Assembly (NCBI GenBank): GCA_032716605.1
Contig: CM064501.1
Coordinates: 25,853,631 to 25,917,630, forward strand
DNA length: 64,000 bases
From: Paralithodes platypus
Lineage: Eukaryota; Arthropoda; Malacostraca; Decapoda; Lithodidae
Direction of reading: 5' to 3'
Both the position numbers and the translations under genes were made by a program. The notes below the pieces were generated by a model, which had not been told where the DNA came from, made no database searches, and saw nothing but the letters and a program-made list of their open reading frames with translations. This document shows positions 52,560 through 63,487 of the stretch, in pieces (the stretch's first letter is position 1; every line of letters starts with the position of its first letter).

Positions 52560-53510
52560 CATGTTTTCAGTTTCCTCACTAGACCACCATCAAACTTTAA
52601 AAAACACCCCCAAGACCCTCATTCAAGATAAATTTGTACATTTTTCAATAGAAAATTGGCCGGGCCGAAGGCTAGTTCCTTTTGAATTACAGGCTCGCTA
52701 TCGCTCACCAGGAAAAGATCGACACCTAAATGAACCGATAAGTCTAAATATTGGCAAAGAAATGGGACGAAAGGTCTTAAAATCGCCAAACACATTATGT
52801 TAGAAGCATTGCTAAGAATGCCTCTAAAAAACTGGGACTCCTGTACAGAGTTCGAGAATTCTTCACTGACGAGCAGTTGGCCGTAATATATAAAAGTCAT
52901 GTGCGTTCTCAGATGGATTACTGTCCACCTCTGTGGAGTGGAAGTGGAGTGGTTGCATTGAGGCAGTTGGACAAAATTCAAAATAAAGCTTTTATATTAA
53001 TCAATAACCCTGCAATCACACAGGACCTTCCTACATTATCCATACGAAGAAACGTTGCATCCCTTGCATTATTCTACAGATATTTTCACAGCAATTGTTC
53101 CAAGGAACTTGCTTCAATTGTGCCGCCTCTCCACATCTTTCCCCGTAGAACTAGGGCAGCTGAGAGCGCCCATGAATTTACACTTTCTCCTCCACAATGC
53201 AGAACTTCTGCTTATCAAAATTAATTTATCCTTAGAACTACTACTCTTTGGAATTCACTTCCCTCGAGGTGCTTTCCACAAACTTACAATCTACAAAAGT
53301 TTAAATCCAGTTGTTACAAACATTTTATGAATGGAGGATGCCTTTAGGCACATGGACCTTTTTGTTTTATCTGTGTTTTTCCTTCCTCCGTTCATTGTCT
53401 CTTAAAAAAAAAAAATAAAATAAAAAATAATGGGCCGAACGTCATAAAAAACAAAACTAATGGGGTTAAACATGAGGGAGACGGAGGTTCGAAAAAATAT
53501 ACTTAAATGA
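52560..53510 (+). repeat. Unclassified dispersed repeat, copy 2, split by a LINE
   Basis: 52560-52793 and 53430-53510 together match the repeat at 15705-15960. The LINE fragment 52794-53425 with its poly(A) tail lies between them. An 88-codon frame at 52537-52803 crosses the left half but is not shared by copy 1. Confidence 0.55.
52794..53425 (+). pseudogene. Jockey-like LINE (same family as 35178-36802), 3' fragment
   Basis: Starts at YVRSIAKNASKKLGLLYRV, continues LAVIYKSHVRSQMDYCPPLW, KIQNKAFILINNPAITQDL and FYRYFHSNCSKELASIVPPL. A TAA after SAYQN truncates the frame; the remainder (TTLWNSLPS, CFPQTYNLQKFKSSCYKHFM) follows, and a poly(A) tail starts at about 53404. Near-identical to the copy inside the BEL element. 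Confidence 0.9.
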
Positions 53511-53803
53511 AAATCTCCCCTTAAATAACTCCAACATACATATTGATCAATTAATAATACACTTTATCCATAAATATTTCCCAAAGGTCCCATCAAACGG
53601 CCTCATCCCTTTGGTTTACTATGTCCATATTATAAAACACAGAGATTAATCATTTAGTGTATCTGTTGACATGTGATTGTGTCCACATTATTGTCGTAAT
53701 AAATTATCTTCTACATGCAATGGAATAGATATTATATATACATTTATAAAAATACGATGACCACACATGCCTTACTATTCAAGTCAGATAGTAATTTCAG
53801 AGG
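53511..53803. other. No recognisable gene
   Basis: AT-rich flank ending in CATAC, the target duplication of the next element. Confidence 0.5.
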
Positions 53804-54883
53804 CATACTGTTATGCCCTGTTTTTCTACAGGTTTAACTTGGGTAATGTGAGTTCTAAATTGACTGGGTATATAAGGCTGCATGCACAATACAAGATATG
53901 AGGAATAGAGAACACAAAGAAACACATGGTAGCAAGTTACATGATCACGTTTATTGATATACCACTGCAGAATACTTGTGTAAGACAATATAATAGAATT
54001 GAACAACACTAGCATAAGTGGATCTGGATGGAGCCTAGTCTCCCACTTCCAACGTTCAGGTATTAATCTTCTGATCACTGGCTTTGATTTCACAGGTTTA
54101 TATACCGAAGACCATCAATGTTACTTATAGATTCATATTCACTGTTAGATTTATTACTGGTAGCTCTGGTGCACAAGTAGTAGTTCACAGACTAGATTAG
54201 ACACACGTATTTTTAGAGCACGGGAAATCTAGTAACCTCAGGGGGTACTGATCTAAGTTTTATATCCTTGTCTCAGAAATACATAGAACGCAAATCAGTG
54301 GGCGAACGTTAGATATCACTAGAGTTTTAATATCTGAATAAGTAATTACGAGAGTCAAGGTCGCCTGTTAATTAAAGAGCACTGATCGCTTAGTACGTCC
54401 CAAATGGAATGGTTAAGTATGAATTACACTGGGCAAGGTCTTAGCCACTTCGTAGAAATATTAATTAGTGAATCTAAAACAGCACAGTAATATGTAGTAC
54501 TGCTAAAGGGAATCTTGGGTAGTATCTGATGGGTCTGGTCCTGGTTATCTTGCGTCCATGATGTTGGGGGCTAACGACTGGTTCCGCGGCCGTCCAGGGG
54601 GGCCATATGTGTGAAGTTCTTCAATACGTGGGCAGGTCCTTCTATCCAAATCTGCCACGGAGTCTGCCGGTTCTGGGATCTCACTCCGGAACAACACAAG
54701 GGCAGAGCTAGAAATTAACTGCAGGGTAGTGACCCCTGGTTGGTGTCTAGCTTTCAACTGATTTGACTGGGGGCGGGAGTTAGATTTATAGGCTCGGTTC
54801 TGGACCCTGTAGACAGTAGGGATCTCGAGTCTTATGGACTTAATTGAGCTCTCAATAGATATGGGGACTAGGTAAGATGGTAT

Positions 54884-55159
54884 TTACTGTTGTGGCACAG
54901 GGCGATAGGAAGCCTTTATATTTTCATATAACTGAGCCTTAGTAAGAGGTACTATTTTGGCTATACTGGACGTATTTAGGGGAGAGAGACTGGATCTACT
55001 TTGCGAGGAGGATGGGGACAGCTGTGATAGGAGCGTCTCTCTAGATTGTTCAATCTTCATTCTATGGTATAGCTGAGGTGCTAATTTAGTGATCAGAGTA
55101 TGCAAGAAAGGTAAATGGTTTATTGTGAGGTAATAGAGGTTAGTAAAGGTGTTAGTCAT
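54884..55159 (-). CDS. LTR-internal 91-residue ORF (3' LTR copy)
   Basis: MTNTFTNLYYLTINHLPFLH, then a Ser-rich stretch and a Lys/Tyr-containing end. Open in both LTRs, but the LTRs are near-identical, so that is not independent evidence of selection. Function unknown. Confidence 0.25.
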   Translation of the reverse strand: MTNTFTNLYYLTINHLPFLHTLITKLAPQLYHRMKIEQSRETLLSQLSPSSSQSRSSLSPLNTSSIAKIVPLTKAQLYENIKASYRPVPQQ

Positions 55160-56523
55160 TCATGGTTAGTTCATTGATAGGAAGAATTCCTGTGCTACCT
55201 GGCAATGACTCGAAAGTCAAAACAGGGGGCAGGTATACCTCCGCGGGGGTGGGGGTCTCCCTCCTCGGGTGGGCAAAAAGGGGGAGCTGGGCGCCCTCTC
55301 TCTGATATAGTCGTCCGGCGGCTGTGGCTAGGGGCTTGCCATATCACCAGTGTTTGTAATAACCCACTGTGTATGAGACAGATGGGAGTGTCTTTAATAC
55401 CAAAACCGAAGGTGCCTTAGCTAGCTGGTTTTACTCGGCTGGTTGTTAATTGTAGGGTTTGCTGGATATGGTGGAGACTGGGTTGCTAACTCTGCCACAT
55501 TTATCTGGAAGTATGGCAATAGAAGTTAGTTACTGGCGGCCCCGGCTAGCCTCGCACCGACGACCATTGGGTGCAGGGTTGTGAATGTGTTGTAAGAGAA
55601 TAGATGGCATGCAAGGGGCTAGTAAAGTTCTAATGTTGTTCTGGCCTACTAAGTGAAGGTAGGCTGGATAGGAGTATATATATAAAAGGTTGGAGAGCGT
55701 TAGTAACGGACAATTCAAGGATCTTCAAGAGGTATGAGAGAGAGGCTAGGTCGGACAAGAGTCGAGAAGCGCGGGTGTCTTAATGAGAGGGGGGGGGGGG
55801 AGTTCAAGGGCTACAGGGAAATTTTGCCCCTAAGGTCCCTGGGCGTGGGGGTGGCATTAGGCTACAATTGATATGGAAGTTTGAAAAGGCAGTAGAATAC
55901 GTTAGCCAAATGCTACCGGGGAATGCAACTATGGGGTGGTATATGAGTCTGGAAAAGATAGAGTTATGTGATCAGTCAGAGGGTTATGGATACTATTAGT
56001 TGGCCCTGGGAACTGCGTTTTCTATTAAATATAAAATACCACCCACAGCGGCAGTTCGTAGGGGTACTTAGTTATTGTTTCGGGGTACTTATGACAGATA
56101 CTGGTAACCAGGTTATCTTATACAATCTCTGGTTGGGGTAAGAGGTGTAAGACACGAAATAAATTGGCGTAGTGTGGGCTGTGGATACGAAGGAGGCAAG
56201 GGGAAGACGTATGACAATTGTGGAAAGTAAATGGAAAAAGGTGAACACAATGGCGGAGAAAATACTTAACCTAAGGATTGCATACATAGATTTTTGGGGC
56301 GATGGGTCTTCAGAAGCTTAGTCTGGCAAGACAAGATGTTAGGGAATGTTAATATTAATACTTAGTTACTAGAGGAGCAATGCAAGGGGCGACTGAGCAC
56401 GGGTTACATATATCTATACTCGTCATGGAAAATGATATACGAGGTCTAGGGACAGCGTGGGTGTTTTAACTTCTAAGATATATAACATCTACTTCTCGGA
56501 TGCAAGAACATACATAGATATAA

Positions 56524-56844
56524 TTATGGCTGTCTGATGTGTTGGCATTGGCTCAACGTCGGGACAGGCATGGGTGTTTTTAATATGAATGTATATTCCT
56601 GTTCATCATCTTTGTAGTTAGGAGTGTAGGACACAAGGGGGTTAGTGTACGTGAGGTGTGGAAAATGGTCAGTTTTAGAAAAGGTAAATGGGTGTGTCCT
56701 GGAGCTGTTTAGCCCTGCGGGCTTGGGCCTGTCTGGAATGGCGGGCTCGGTCAGCTGGTCCTTTCGTTCTGTGGACCTTTCCTTTGGTGTTTCTGTGTGG
56801 TGTTCGTTCATGGCTTCTGTGTTGGGCTTCTCGTTCTGGGGCAT
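56524..56844 (-). CDS. LTR-encoded 107-residue ORF (3' LTR copy)
   Basis: Starts at the ATG within the first bases of the LTR (TAAAATG). The product starts MPQNEKPNTEAMNEHHTETP, is hydrophilic and Lys/Glu/Pro/Thr-rich, and ends TLSQCQHIRQP. Identical coordinates relative to the other LTR. No family recognised; see 63167. Confidence 0.4.
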   Translation of the reverse strand: MPQNEKPNTEAMNEHHTETPKERSTERKDQLTEPAIPDRPKPAGLNSSRTHPFTFSKTDHFPHLTYTNPLVSYTPNYKDDEQEYTFILKTPMPVPTLSQCQHIRQP

Positions 56845-56848
56845 TTTA

Positions 56849-56866
56849 CTTCCCTCTCCTTCATTA
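56849..56866 (-). other. Polypurine tract
   Basis: Minus-strand AATGAAGGAGAGGGAAG abuts the LTR start TAAAATG. It fixes the strand of the element and the LTR boundary. Confidence 0.75.
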
Positions 56867-56910
56867 TAGGCTCGTCCTCGAGCCTCAAGGGTGAAGTAAA
56901 AAGAAGCATA

Positions 56911-57340
56911 GTCAGAAAAGTGTAGGTTAACAAGAAAAGTAGTATGACTAAGGGAAAACAATAATATATACAGTATATGGAAAACATGTAAATTTAAGAA
57001 AGGGCAGATAATTAAGAACACAGGAAATTAAGAAGAGGTAAAGTGTTTAACAATGTATAAAGCAAATTTAAAAGATAGTCAGAAAAGTGTAGATTAACAA
57101 GAAAAGTATTATGACCAAGGGAAAACAAAAAAAATACTATATACAGTATATGGAAAACATGTAAATTTAAGAAAGGACAGATAATTAAGAACACAGGAAA
57201 TTAAGAAGAGGTAAAGTGTTTAACAATGTATAAAGCAAATTTAAAAGATAGTCAGAAAAGTGTAGGTAACAAGAAAAGTAGTATGACTAAGGAAAAAATA
57301 ATATATATAGTATATGGAAAACATGTAAATTTATAGAATC
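56911..57340. repeat. About 170-bp tandem repeat, 2.5 copies
   Basis: Units begin GTCAGAAAAGTGTAG at 56911, 57078 and 57251 (spacing 167 and 173) and contain TATATACAGTATATGGAAAA. They lie between the gag-like gene and the 3' LTR. Confidence 0.92.
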
Positions 57341-57796
57341 ATGCCCAATCGCCTAGGAATTGAAAAAAAAAAAATCAAGTACAATAATATCCTCATCATG
57401 AATGAATGAATGAATGAAAAAATTATAAATTTTAATGAGAAGTGAAGCTAGGAATCTAGGTCAAGAGTGGTAGGGAGGCTGGACTGTGGACGAGCCGGCA
57501 TGACCCACCTCCTCTACCAATCCTGATTTTAAGTGAATATTGGGGTGGATCTACCGTTAGTTCTTGTCGTTAGGAATGTGGGTCTGGGGGCGAGCTGGCC
57601 CGGGGCCAGTTTTGGGGGGGGGGTCTAAGTGGTTTCGGTCGGGGGTAGTGATAGGGGGGTTTTAAAGATGAAAAGGGCAGGTCGAGTCGGGGTTGTTGTT
57701 GCGGAAGAGGTTGGTGCTGGGGAGGGGTTGAATTGTGTAGAGAGTTGTGGTCGTGAGTGGGGTTTGGGGAAGGGTGAGTAAGGCTGAAGGTTGAGA
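57341..57796. other. Internal region 3' of the gag-like gene, no gene seen
   Basis: Non-coding by eye; contains AATG tetranucleotide repeats near 57401-57417 and G-rich plus-strand sequence. Confidence 0.5.
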
Positions 57797-58188
57797 GTTT
57801 ACCATGATCGGGTGGTTTGGAGGTTGGGGGTGTGGGGATTTGATAGGGAGATGGTGGGGGGGGGTGTGGGCAGGCAGGGTTGTGGTTTGAGAGGGGTTGA
57901 ATTTAGACTGATTTTATTTCCGGGAGAGACATGGATGGGATTTCGAGGAGTGGTTGAAGTTGAGAGGTTGATTATGTTGTTTGGGGCGAGAGAGAGAGTA
58001 TTTTGGGGTTTAGCCAAGGTGGAAAAAGTTTTGTGGTTGGATTGGGATGGGAGTGGTATTTCGTCGAGCGGGATCTTTGGGGGGGGAATTTGGGGCGGGT
58101 GGGGTAACGGTGAAGAGGGAGAGGTTGAAAGTTTAGCTGGGCTCATGATGGTGGGGGACCGACTGGTGAGCAGGTGTTCGGTACGCAT
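57797..58188 (-). pseudogene. Gag-like C-terminal continuation in a shifted frame
   Basis: Open frame MRTEHLLTSRSPTIMSPAKL..., continuing Pro/Ser/Thr-rich sequence to a TAA at 57797. It repeats residues near the end of the main gag-like frame because the DNA is a 257-bp duplication (GGGGTAACGG at 58101 and 58358). 257 is not a multiple of three, and a G-run length difference adds a further shift. Confidence 0.5.
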
Positions 58189-60380
58189 GAGGGGGGGAAA
58201 TCACTTTGGTGGGGGTCACGCGTGAGGGGGGGTTTAACGGCGCGTGTGGGAGGATCCGAGTGGTGGGGTGTGTCGGTGGCAGTGACGGTTTGCTTAGAGG
58301 TTATCTGGGCTTGTTGGCTTTGTCTGTCATGAGGGGGTGAGTCAATTTGGGGCGGGTGGGGTAACGGTGAAGAGGGGGAGGTTGATAGTTTAGCTGGGCT
58401 CATGATGGTGGGGGACCGACTGGTGAGCAGGTGTTCGGTACGCATGAGGGGGGGGGAATCACTTTGGTGGGGGTCACGCGTGAGGGGGGGATTAACGGCG
58501 CGTGTGGGAGGATCAGAGTGGTGGGGTGTGTCGGTGGCAGTGACGGTTTGCTTAGAGGTTATCTGGGGTTGGTGGGTTTGTCTGTCATGAGGGGGTGAGT
58601 CAAGTGTGGGGTTTTGAAGTTTATTAGGGGTGTGAATTGTGGTCGGGTGGAAGGGAGCTACTGACGGAAAACTGTCACAAGGGAGATTTTGTTGGTGGGG
58701 GAATAGCTGAGTATTTCTGGGGGAAGGGGGGGAACATAGTTGGGTCCTTAGGTCGTCACGCGTGAGGGGAGGATTAACGGCGCGTGTGGGAGGGTCAGGG
58801 TGGGGAGAGGTGAGCGAGTTAGGAAACGGGATTTGTTGGGGGGACTGCGGCGGGTTGGTGGGGGAAGAGTTAGGTGTAGAACAGGGGTTATTGGTAGAGG
58901 ACTGATCTATTGATTTGGGGTTGTTAACAGGACGAATTTTAGGAATCTTCTTGGTGGCAGTCACGGTCTGGTTAGCGGTTATCTGGGGTTGGTGGGTTTG
59001 TTTGACATTAACAGGACGAGTTTGGGGAATTTTCTTGGTGGCAGTCTCGGTCTGGTTAGAGGTTATCTGGGACTGGTGAGTTTGTTTGACATGAGAGGGC
59101 GAGTCAAGTGTGGGGTTTCGAAGTTTTCTAGGGGTGTGAATTGTGTGGGGGTGGAAGGGGGCTACTGACTGAAAACTGTCACAAGCTACCGACGGAAAAC
59201 TGTCACAAGGGAAATTTTGTTGGTGGGGGGATAGCTGAACATTTCTGGGGTCATGGGGAAAATATGTTGTGGTAGGCCTACATAGGTAGGCATAGCTAGA
59301 ATACGGGGCTTGTTGGGGGGGCTGCGGAGGGTGGGTGGGGGGAGAGTTAGGTGTAGAACAGGGGTTATTGGTAGAGGACTGATGTATTGATTTGGGGTTG
59401 TTAATAGGACGAATTTTGGGAATTTTCTTGGTGGCAGTCACGGTCTGGTTAGAGGTTCTCTGGGACTGGTGAGTTTGTTTGACATGAGAGGGCGAGTCAA
59501 GTGTGGGGTTTCGAAGTTTTGTAGGGGTGTGAATTGTGTGGGGGTGGAAGGGAGCTACTGACTGAAAACTGTCACAAGCTACCGACGGAAAACTGTCACA
59601 AGGGAAATTTTGTTGGTGGGGGGATTGCTGAACATTTCTGGGGTCATGGGGAAAATATGTTGTGGTAGGCCTACATAGGTAGGCATAGCTAGAATACGGG
59701 GCTTGTTGGGGGTGCTGCGGAGGGTTGGTGGGGGAAGAGTTCACTGGGGTTGGACTTTCACCGGAAGTCATTTTGGAAGGGTGCACGGAGTCTTGGATAG
59801 GGGCTAAAAGGTTGGATAGGGGATTCATCGAACTGCGTAGGCATTCTTCTCTGATGGCGAGCATATGTTCTTCGAATAAGCCATACGGGTCGAGATGGGC
59901 GGTGATGTGGGGTGGGAGGATGTTTAACAATGCGGTGAATAAGAGTTCATTTTGTTGGTCGTAATCTTCATAGCTATACGTGGTCCTCACGTATCTGTAG
60001 AGTTGTATGAGGGTCACATTTATATCCCCTTCATACTTGATCTCGTCGAATTTTATTATTTTGGGGGCGACGGGGGAACCCATAAGTGGATCTAAAGTCC
60101 GGATCACGAAGGATCGAAACTGGTTCCAGGTACTCTCTGGCGTATTCTGTGTCACCATTTGGTGAATAAATTCTTTAAAGGTCGGCTTATCAACAAGTTG
60201 GGAAACGGCTTCTACCAACTGTACAATATGCAAAATTGCCATGGCGATTTTTTCGCGGTCATTATGAAGTACCACATCGTACACTGGCTTTATTATGTCT
60301 AAGTAACTGGTGATATCATGTGTGTTTACATCATACTTGGGAATGTGTGCGAGTGGCTGAAGATTTCGCGATGTTGCCAT
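58143..60380 (-). CDS. Gag-like protein of the pol-less LTR element
   Basis: ATG at 60380 (MATSRNLQPLAHIPKYDV) is preferred; an in-frame ATG at 60431 lies at the PBS. The N-terminal 200 residues look like a globular capsid: DREKIAMAILHIVQLVEAV, FKEFIHQMVTQNTPESTWNQ, IKYEGDINVTLIQLYRYVRT and LNILPPHITAHLDPYG. The remainder is a Pro/Ser/Thr/His-rich tail with two 131-residue repeats (393-bp unit; GTGTGGGGTTT at 59108 and 59501) containing YSSYAYLCRPTTTYFPHDPR and FPCDSFPSVACDSF. No zinc knuckle or protease motif is seen. A long undamaged frame beside near-identical LTRs suggests recent function in particle formation; the Gag call rests on position and the N-terminal pattern. Confidence 0.65.
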   Translation of the reverse strand: MATSRNLQPLAHIPKYDVNTHDITSYLDIIKPVYDVVLHNDREKIAMAILHIVQLVEAVSQLVDKPTFKEFIHQMVTQNTPESTWNQFRSFVIRTLDPLMGSPVAPKIIKFDEIKYEGDINVTLIQLYRYVRTTYSYEDYDQQNELLFTALLNILPPHITAHLDPYGLFEEHMLAIREECLRSSMNPLSNLLAPIQDSVHPSKMTSGESPTPVNSSPTNPPQHPQQAPYSSYAYLCRPTTTYFPHDPRNVQQSPHQQNFPCDSFPSVACDSFQSVAPFHPHTIHTPTKLRNPTLDSPSHVKQTHQSQRTSNQTVTATKKIPKIRPINNPKSIHQSSTNNPCSTPNSPPTHPPQPPQQAPYSSYAYLCRPTTTYFPHDPRNVQLSPHQQNFPCDSFPSVACDSFQSVAPFHPHTIHTPRKLRNPTLDSPSHVKQTHQSQITSNQTETATKKIPQTRPVNVKQTHQPQITANQTVTATKKIPKIRPVNNPKSIDQSSTNNPCSTPNSSPTNPPQSPQQIPFPNSLTSPHPDPPTRAVNPPLTRDDLRTQLCSPPSPRNTQLFPHQQNLPCDSFPSVAPFHPTTIHTPNKLQNPTLDSPPHDRQTHQPQITSKQTVTATDTPHHSDPPTRAVNPPLTRDPHQSDSPPLMRTEHLLTSRSPTIMSPAKLSTSPSSPLPHPPQIDSPPHDRQSQQAQITSKQTVTATDTPHHSDPPTRAVKPPLTRDPHQSDFPPSCVPNTCSPVGPPPS
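59108..59893. repeat. 393-bp tandem repeat inside the gag-like gene
   Basis: Two in-frame copies starting at 59108 and 59501 differ at few positions. A nested duplication (CTACTGAC and CTACCGACGGAAAACTGTC) occurs inside each. Confidence 0.8.
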
Positions 60381-60432
60381 GCTTCTACTGTTCCAAACTT
60401 GCAGTGTAATGCAACCTTTTATCCGAATCAAG

Positions 60433-60449
60433 AACCACCGCTGCCGCCA
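60433..60449 (-). other. Primer-binding site of the pol-less element
   Basis: Minus-strand TGGCGGCAGCGGTGGTT one base after the 5' LTR end (ATAACA-T-TGG), matching the spacing in the BEL element. tRNA species not assigned. Confidence 0.6.
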
Positions 60450-61526
60450 ATGTTATGCCCTGTTTTTCTACAGGTTTAACTTGGGTAATGTGAGTTCTAA
60501 ATTGACTGGGTATATAAGGCTGCATGCACAATACAAGATATGAGGAATAGAGAACACAAAGAAACACATGGTAGCAAGTTACATGATCACGTTTATTGAT
60601 ATACCACTGCAGAATACTTGTGTAAGACAATATAATAGAATTGAACAACACTAGCATAAGTGGATCTGGATGGAGCCTAGTCTCCCACTTCCAACGTTCA
60701 GGTATTAATCTTCTGATCACTGGCTTTGATTTCACAGGTTTATATACCGAAGACCATCAATGTTACTTATAGATTCATATTCACTGTTAGATTTATTACT
60801 GGTAGCTCTGGTGCACAAGTAGTAGTTCACAGACTAGATTAGACACACGTATTTTTAGAGCACGGGAAATCTAGTAACCTCAGGGGGTACTGATCTAAGT
60901 TTTATATCCTTGTCTCAGAAATACATAGAACGCAAATCAGTGGGCGAACGTTAGATATCACTAGAGTTTTAATATCTGAATAAAGTAATTACGAGAGTCA
61001 AGGTCGCCTGTTAATTAAAGAGCACTGATCGCTTAGTACGTCCCAAATGGAATGGTTAAGTATGAATTACACTGGGCAAGGTCTTAGCCACTTCGTAGAA
61101 ATATTAATTAGTGAATCTAAAACAGCACAGTAATATGTAGTACTGCTAAAGGGAATCTTGGGTAGTATCTGATGGGTCTGGTCCTGGTTATCTTGCGTCC
61201 ATGATGTTGGGGGCTAACGACTGGTTCCGCGGCCGTCCAGGGGGGCCATATGTGTGAAGTTCTTCAATACGTGGGCAGGTCCTTCTATCCAAATCTGCCA
61301 CGGAGTCTGCCGGTTCTGGGATCTCACTCCGGAACAACACAAGGGCAGAGCTAGAAATTAACTGCAGGGTAGTGACCCCTGGTTGGTGTCTAGCTTTCAA
61401 CTGATTTGACTGGGGGCGGGAGTTAGATTTATAGGCTCGGTTCTGGACCCTGTAGACAGTAGGGATCTCGAGTCTTATGGACTTAATTGAGCTCTCAATA
61501 GATATGGGGACTAGGTAAGATGGTAT

Positions 61527-61802
61527 TTACTGTTGTGGCACAGGGCGATAGGAAGCCTTTATATTTTCATATAACTGAGCCTTAGTAAGAGGTACTATTT
61601 TGGCTATACTGGACGTATTTAGGGGAGAGAGACTGGATCTACTTTGCGAGGAGGATGGGGACAGCTGTGATAGGAGCGTCTCTCTAGATTGTTCAATCTT
61701 CATTCTATGGTATAGCTGAGGTGCTAATTTAGTGATCAGAGCATGCAAGAAAGGTAAATGGTTTATTGTGAGGTAATAGAGGTTAGTAAAGGTGTTAGTC
61801 AT
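61527..61802 (-). CDS. LTR-internal 91-residue ORF (5' LTR copy)
   Basis: Same as 54884-55159 with one substitution (Thr to Ala near residue 21). Function unknown. Confidence 0.25.
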   Translation of the reverse strand: MTNTFTNLYYLTINHLPFLHALITKLAPQLYHRMKIEQSRETLLSQLSPSSSQSRSSLSPLNTSSIAKIVPLTKAQLYENIKASYRPVPQQ

Positions 61803-63166
61803 TCATGGTTAGTTCATTGATAGGAAGAATTCCTGTGCTACCTGGCAATGACTCGAAAGTCAAAACAGGGGGCAGGTATACCTCCGCGGGGGTGGGGGTC
61901 TCCCTCCTCGGGTGGGCAAAAAGGGGGAGCTGGGCGCCCTCTCTGATATAGTCGTCCGGCGGCTGTGGCTAGAGGCTTGCCATATCACCAGTGTTTGTAA
62001 TAACCCTCTGTGTATGAGACAGATGGGAGTGTCTTTAATACCAAAACCGAAGGTGCCTTAGCTAGCTGGTTTTACTCGGCTGGTTGTTAATTGTAGGGTT
62101 TGCTGGATATGGTGGAGACTGGGTTGCTAACTCTGCCACATTTATCTGGAAGTATGGCAATAGAAGTTAGTTACTGGCGGGGCGGCTAGCCTCGCACCGA
62201 CGACCATTGGGTGCAGGGTTGTGAATGTGTTGTAAGAGAATAGATGGCATGCAAGGGGCTAGTAAAGTTCTAATGTTGTTCTGGCCTACTAAGTGAAGGT
62301 AGGCTGGATAGGAGTATATATATAAAAGGTTGGAGAGCGTTAGTAACGGACAATTCAAGGATCTTCAAGAGGTATGAGAGAGAGGCTAGGTCGGACAAGA
62401 GTCGAGAAGCGCGGGTGTCTTAATGAGAGGGGGGGGGGGGGGAGTTCAAGGGCTACAGGGAAATTTTGCCCCTAAGGTCCCTGGGCGTGGGGGTGGCATT
62501 AGGCTACAATTGATATGGAAGTTTGAAAAGGCAGTAGAATACGTTAGCCAAATGCTACCGGGGAATGCAACTATGGGGTGGTATATGAGTCTGGAAAAGA
62601 TAGAGTTATGTGATCAGTCAGAGGGTTATGGATACTATTAGTTGGCCCTGGGAACTGCATTTTCTATTAAATATAAAATACCACCCACAGCGGCAGTTCG
62701 TAGGGGTACTTAGTTATTGTTTCGGGGTACTTATGACAGATACTGGTAACCAGGTTATCTTATACAATCTCTGGTTGGGGTAAGAGGTGTAAGACACGAA
62801 ATAAATTGGCGTAGTGTGGGCTGTGGATACGAAGGAGGCAAGGGGAAGACGTATGACAATTGTGGAAAGTAAATGGAAAAAGGTGAACACAATGGCGGAG
62901 AAAAATACTTAACCTAAGGATTGCATACATAGATTTATGGGGCGATGGGTCTTCAGAAGCTTAGTCTGGCAAGACAAGATGTTAGGGAATGTTAATATTA
63001 ATACTTAGTTACTAGAGGAGCAATGCAAGGGGCGACTGAGCACGGGTTACATATATCTATACTCGTCATGGAAAATGATATACGAGGTCTAGGGACAGCG
63101 TGGGTGTTTTAACTTCTAAGATATATAACATCTACTTCTCGGACGCAAGAACATACATAGATATAA

Positions 63167-63487
63167 TTATGGCTGTCTGATGTGTTGGCATTGGCTCAAC
63201 GTCGGGACAGGCATGGGTGTTTTTAATATGAATGTATATTCCTGTTCATCATCTTTGTAGTTAGGAGTGTAGGACACAAGGGGGTTAGTGTACGTGAGGT
63301 GTGGAAAATGGTCAGTTTTAGAAAAGGTAAATGGGTGTGTCCTGGAGCTGTTTAGCCCTGCGGGCTTGGGCCTGTCTGGAATGGCGGGCTCGGTCAGCTG
63401 GTCCTTTCGTTCTGTGGACCTTTCCTTTGGTGTTTCTGTGTGGTGTTCGTTCATGGCTTCTGTGTTGGGCTTCTCGTTCTGGGGCAT
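63167..63487 (-). CDS. LTR-encoded 107-residue ORF (5' LTR copy)
   Basis: The start codon lies in the first seven bases of the LTR (TAAAATG). The product (MPQNEKPNTEAMNEHHTETP...) is Lys/Glu/Pro/Thr-rich, without a signal peptide or membrane segment. In this insertion the frame also extends upstream into flanking DNA (from 63544, MGKETEMSEAATLCFNV) by chance of the insertion site. An ORF at the very start of U3 could only be transcribed from outside or from a neighbouring LTR. No family recognised. Confidence 0.4.
   Translation of the reverse strand: MPQNEKPNTEAMNEHHTETPKERSTERKDQLTEPAIPDRPKPAGLNSSRTHPFTFSKTDHFPHLTYTNPLVSYTPNYKDDEQEYTFILKTPMPVPTLSQCQHIRQP

Larger units (their letters stand above)
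53809..56848 (-). repeat. 3' LTR of the pol-less element
   Basis: On the minus strand it begins TAAAATGCCCC and ends GGGCATAACA. It holds a G12-type run near 55788 whose length differs from the other LTR. Confidence 0.92.

Noticed and set aside
55785..55800. G-run in the LTR as a G-quadruplex
   Set aside because: A single homopolymer whose length differs between the LTRs; no spaced G-tracts beyond the general G-richness of this strand.
56645..56894. Plus-strand 74- and 68-codon frames at the LTR end
   Set aside because: Antisense to the 107-residue LTR frame; Cys/Trp-rich translation of its complement without motif.
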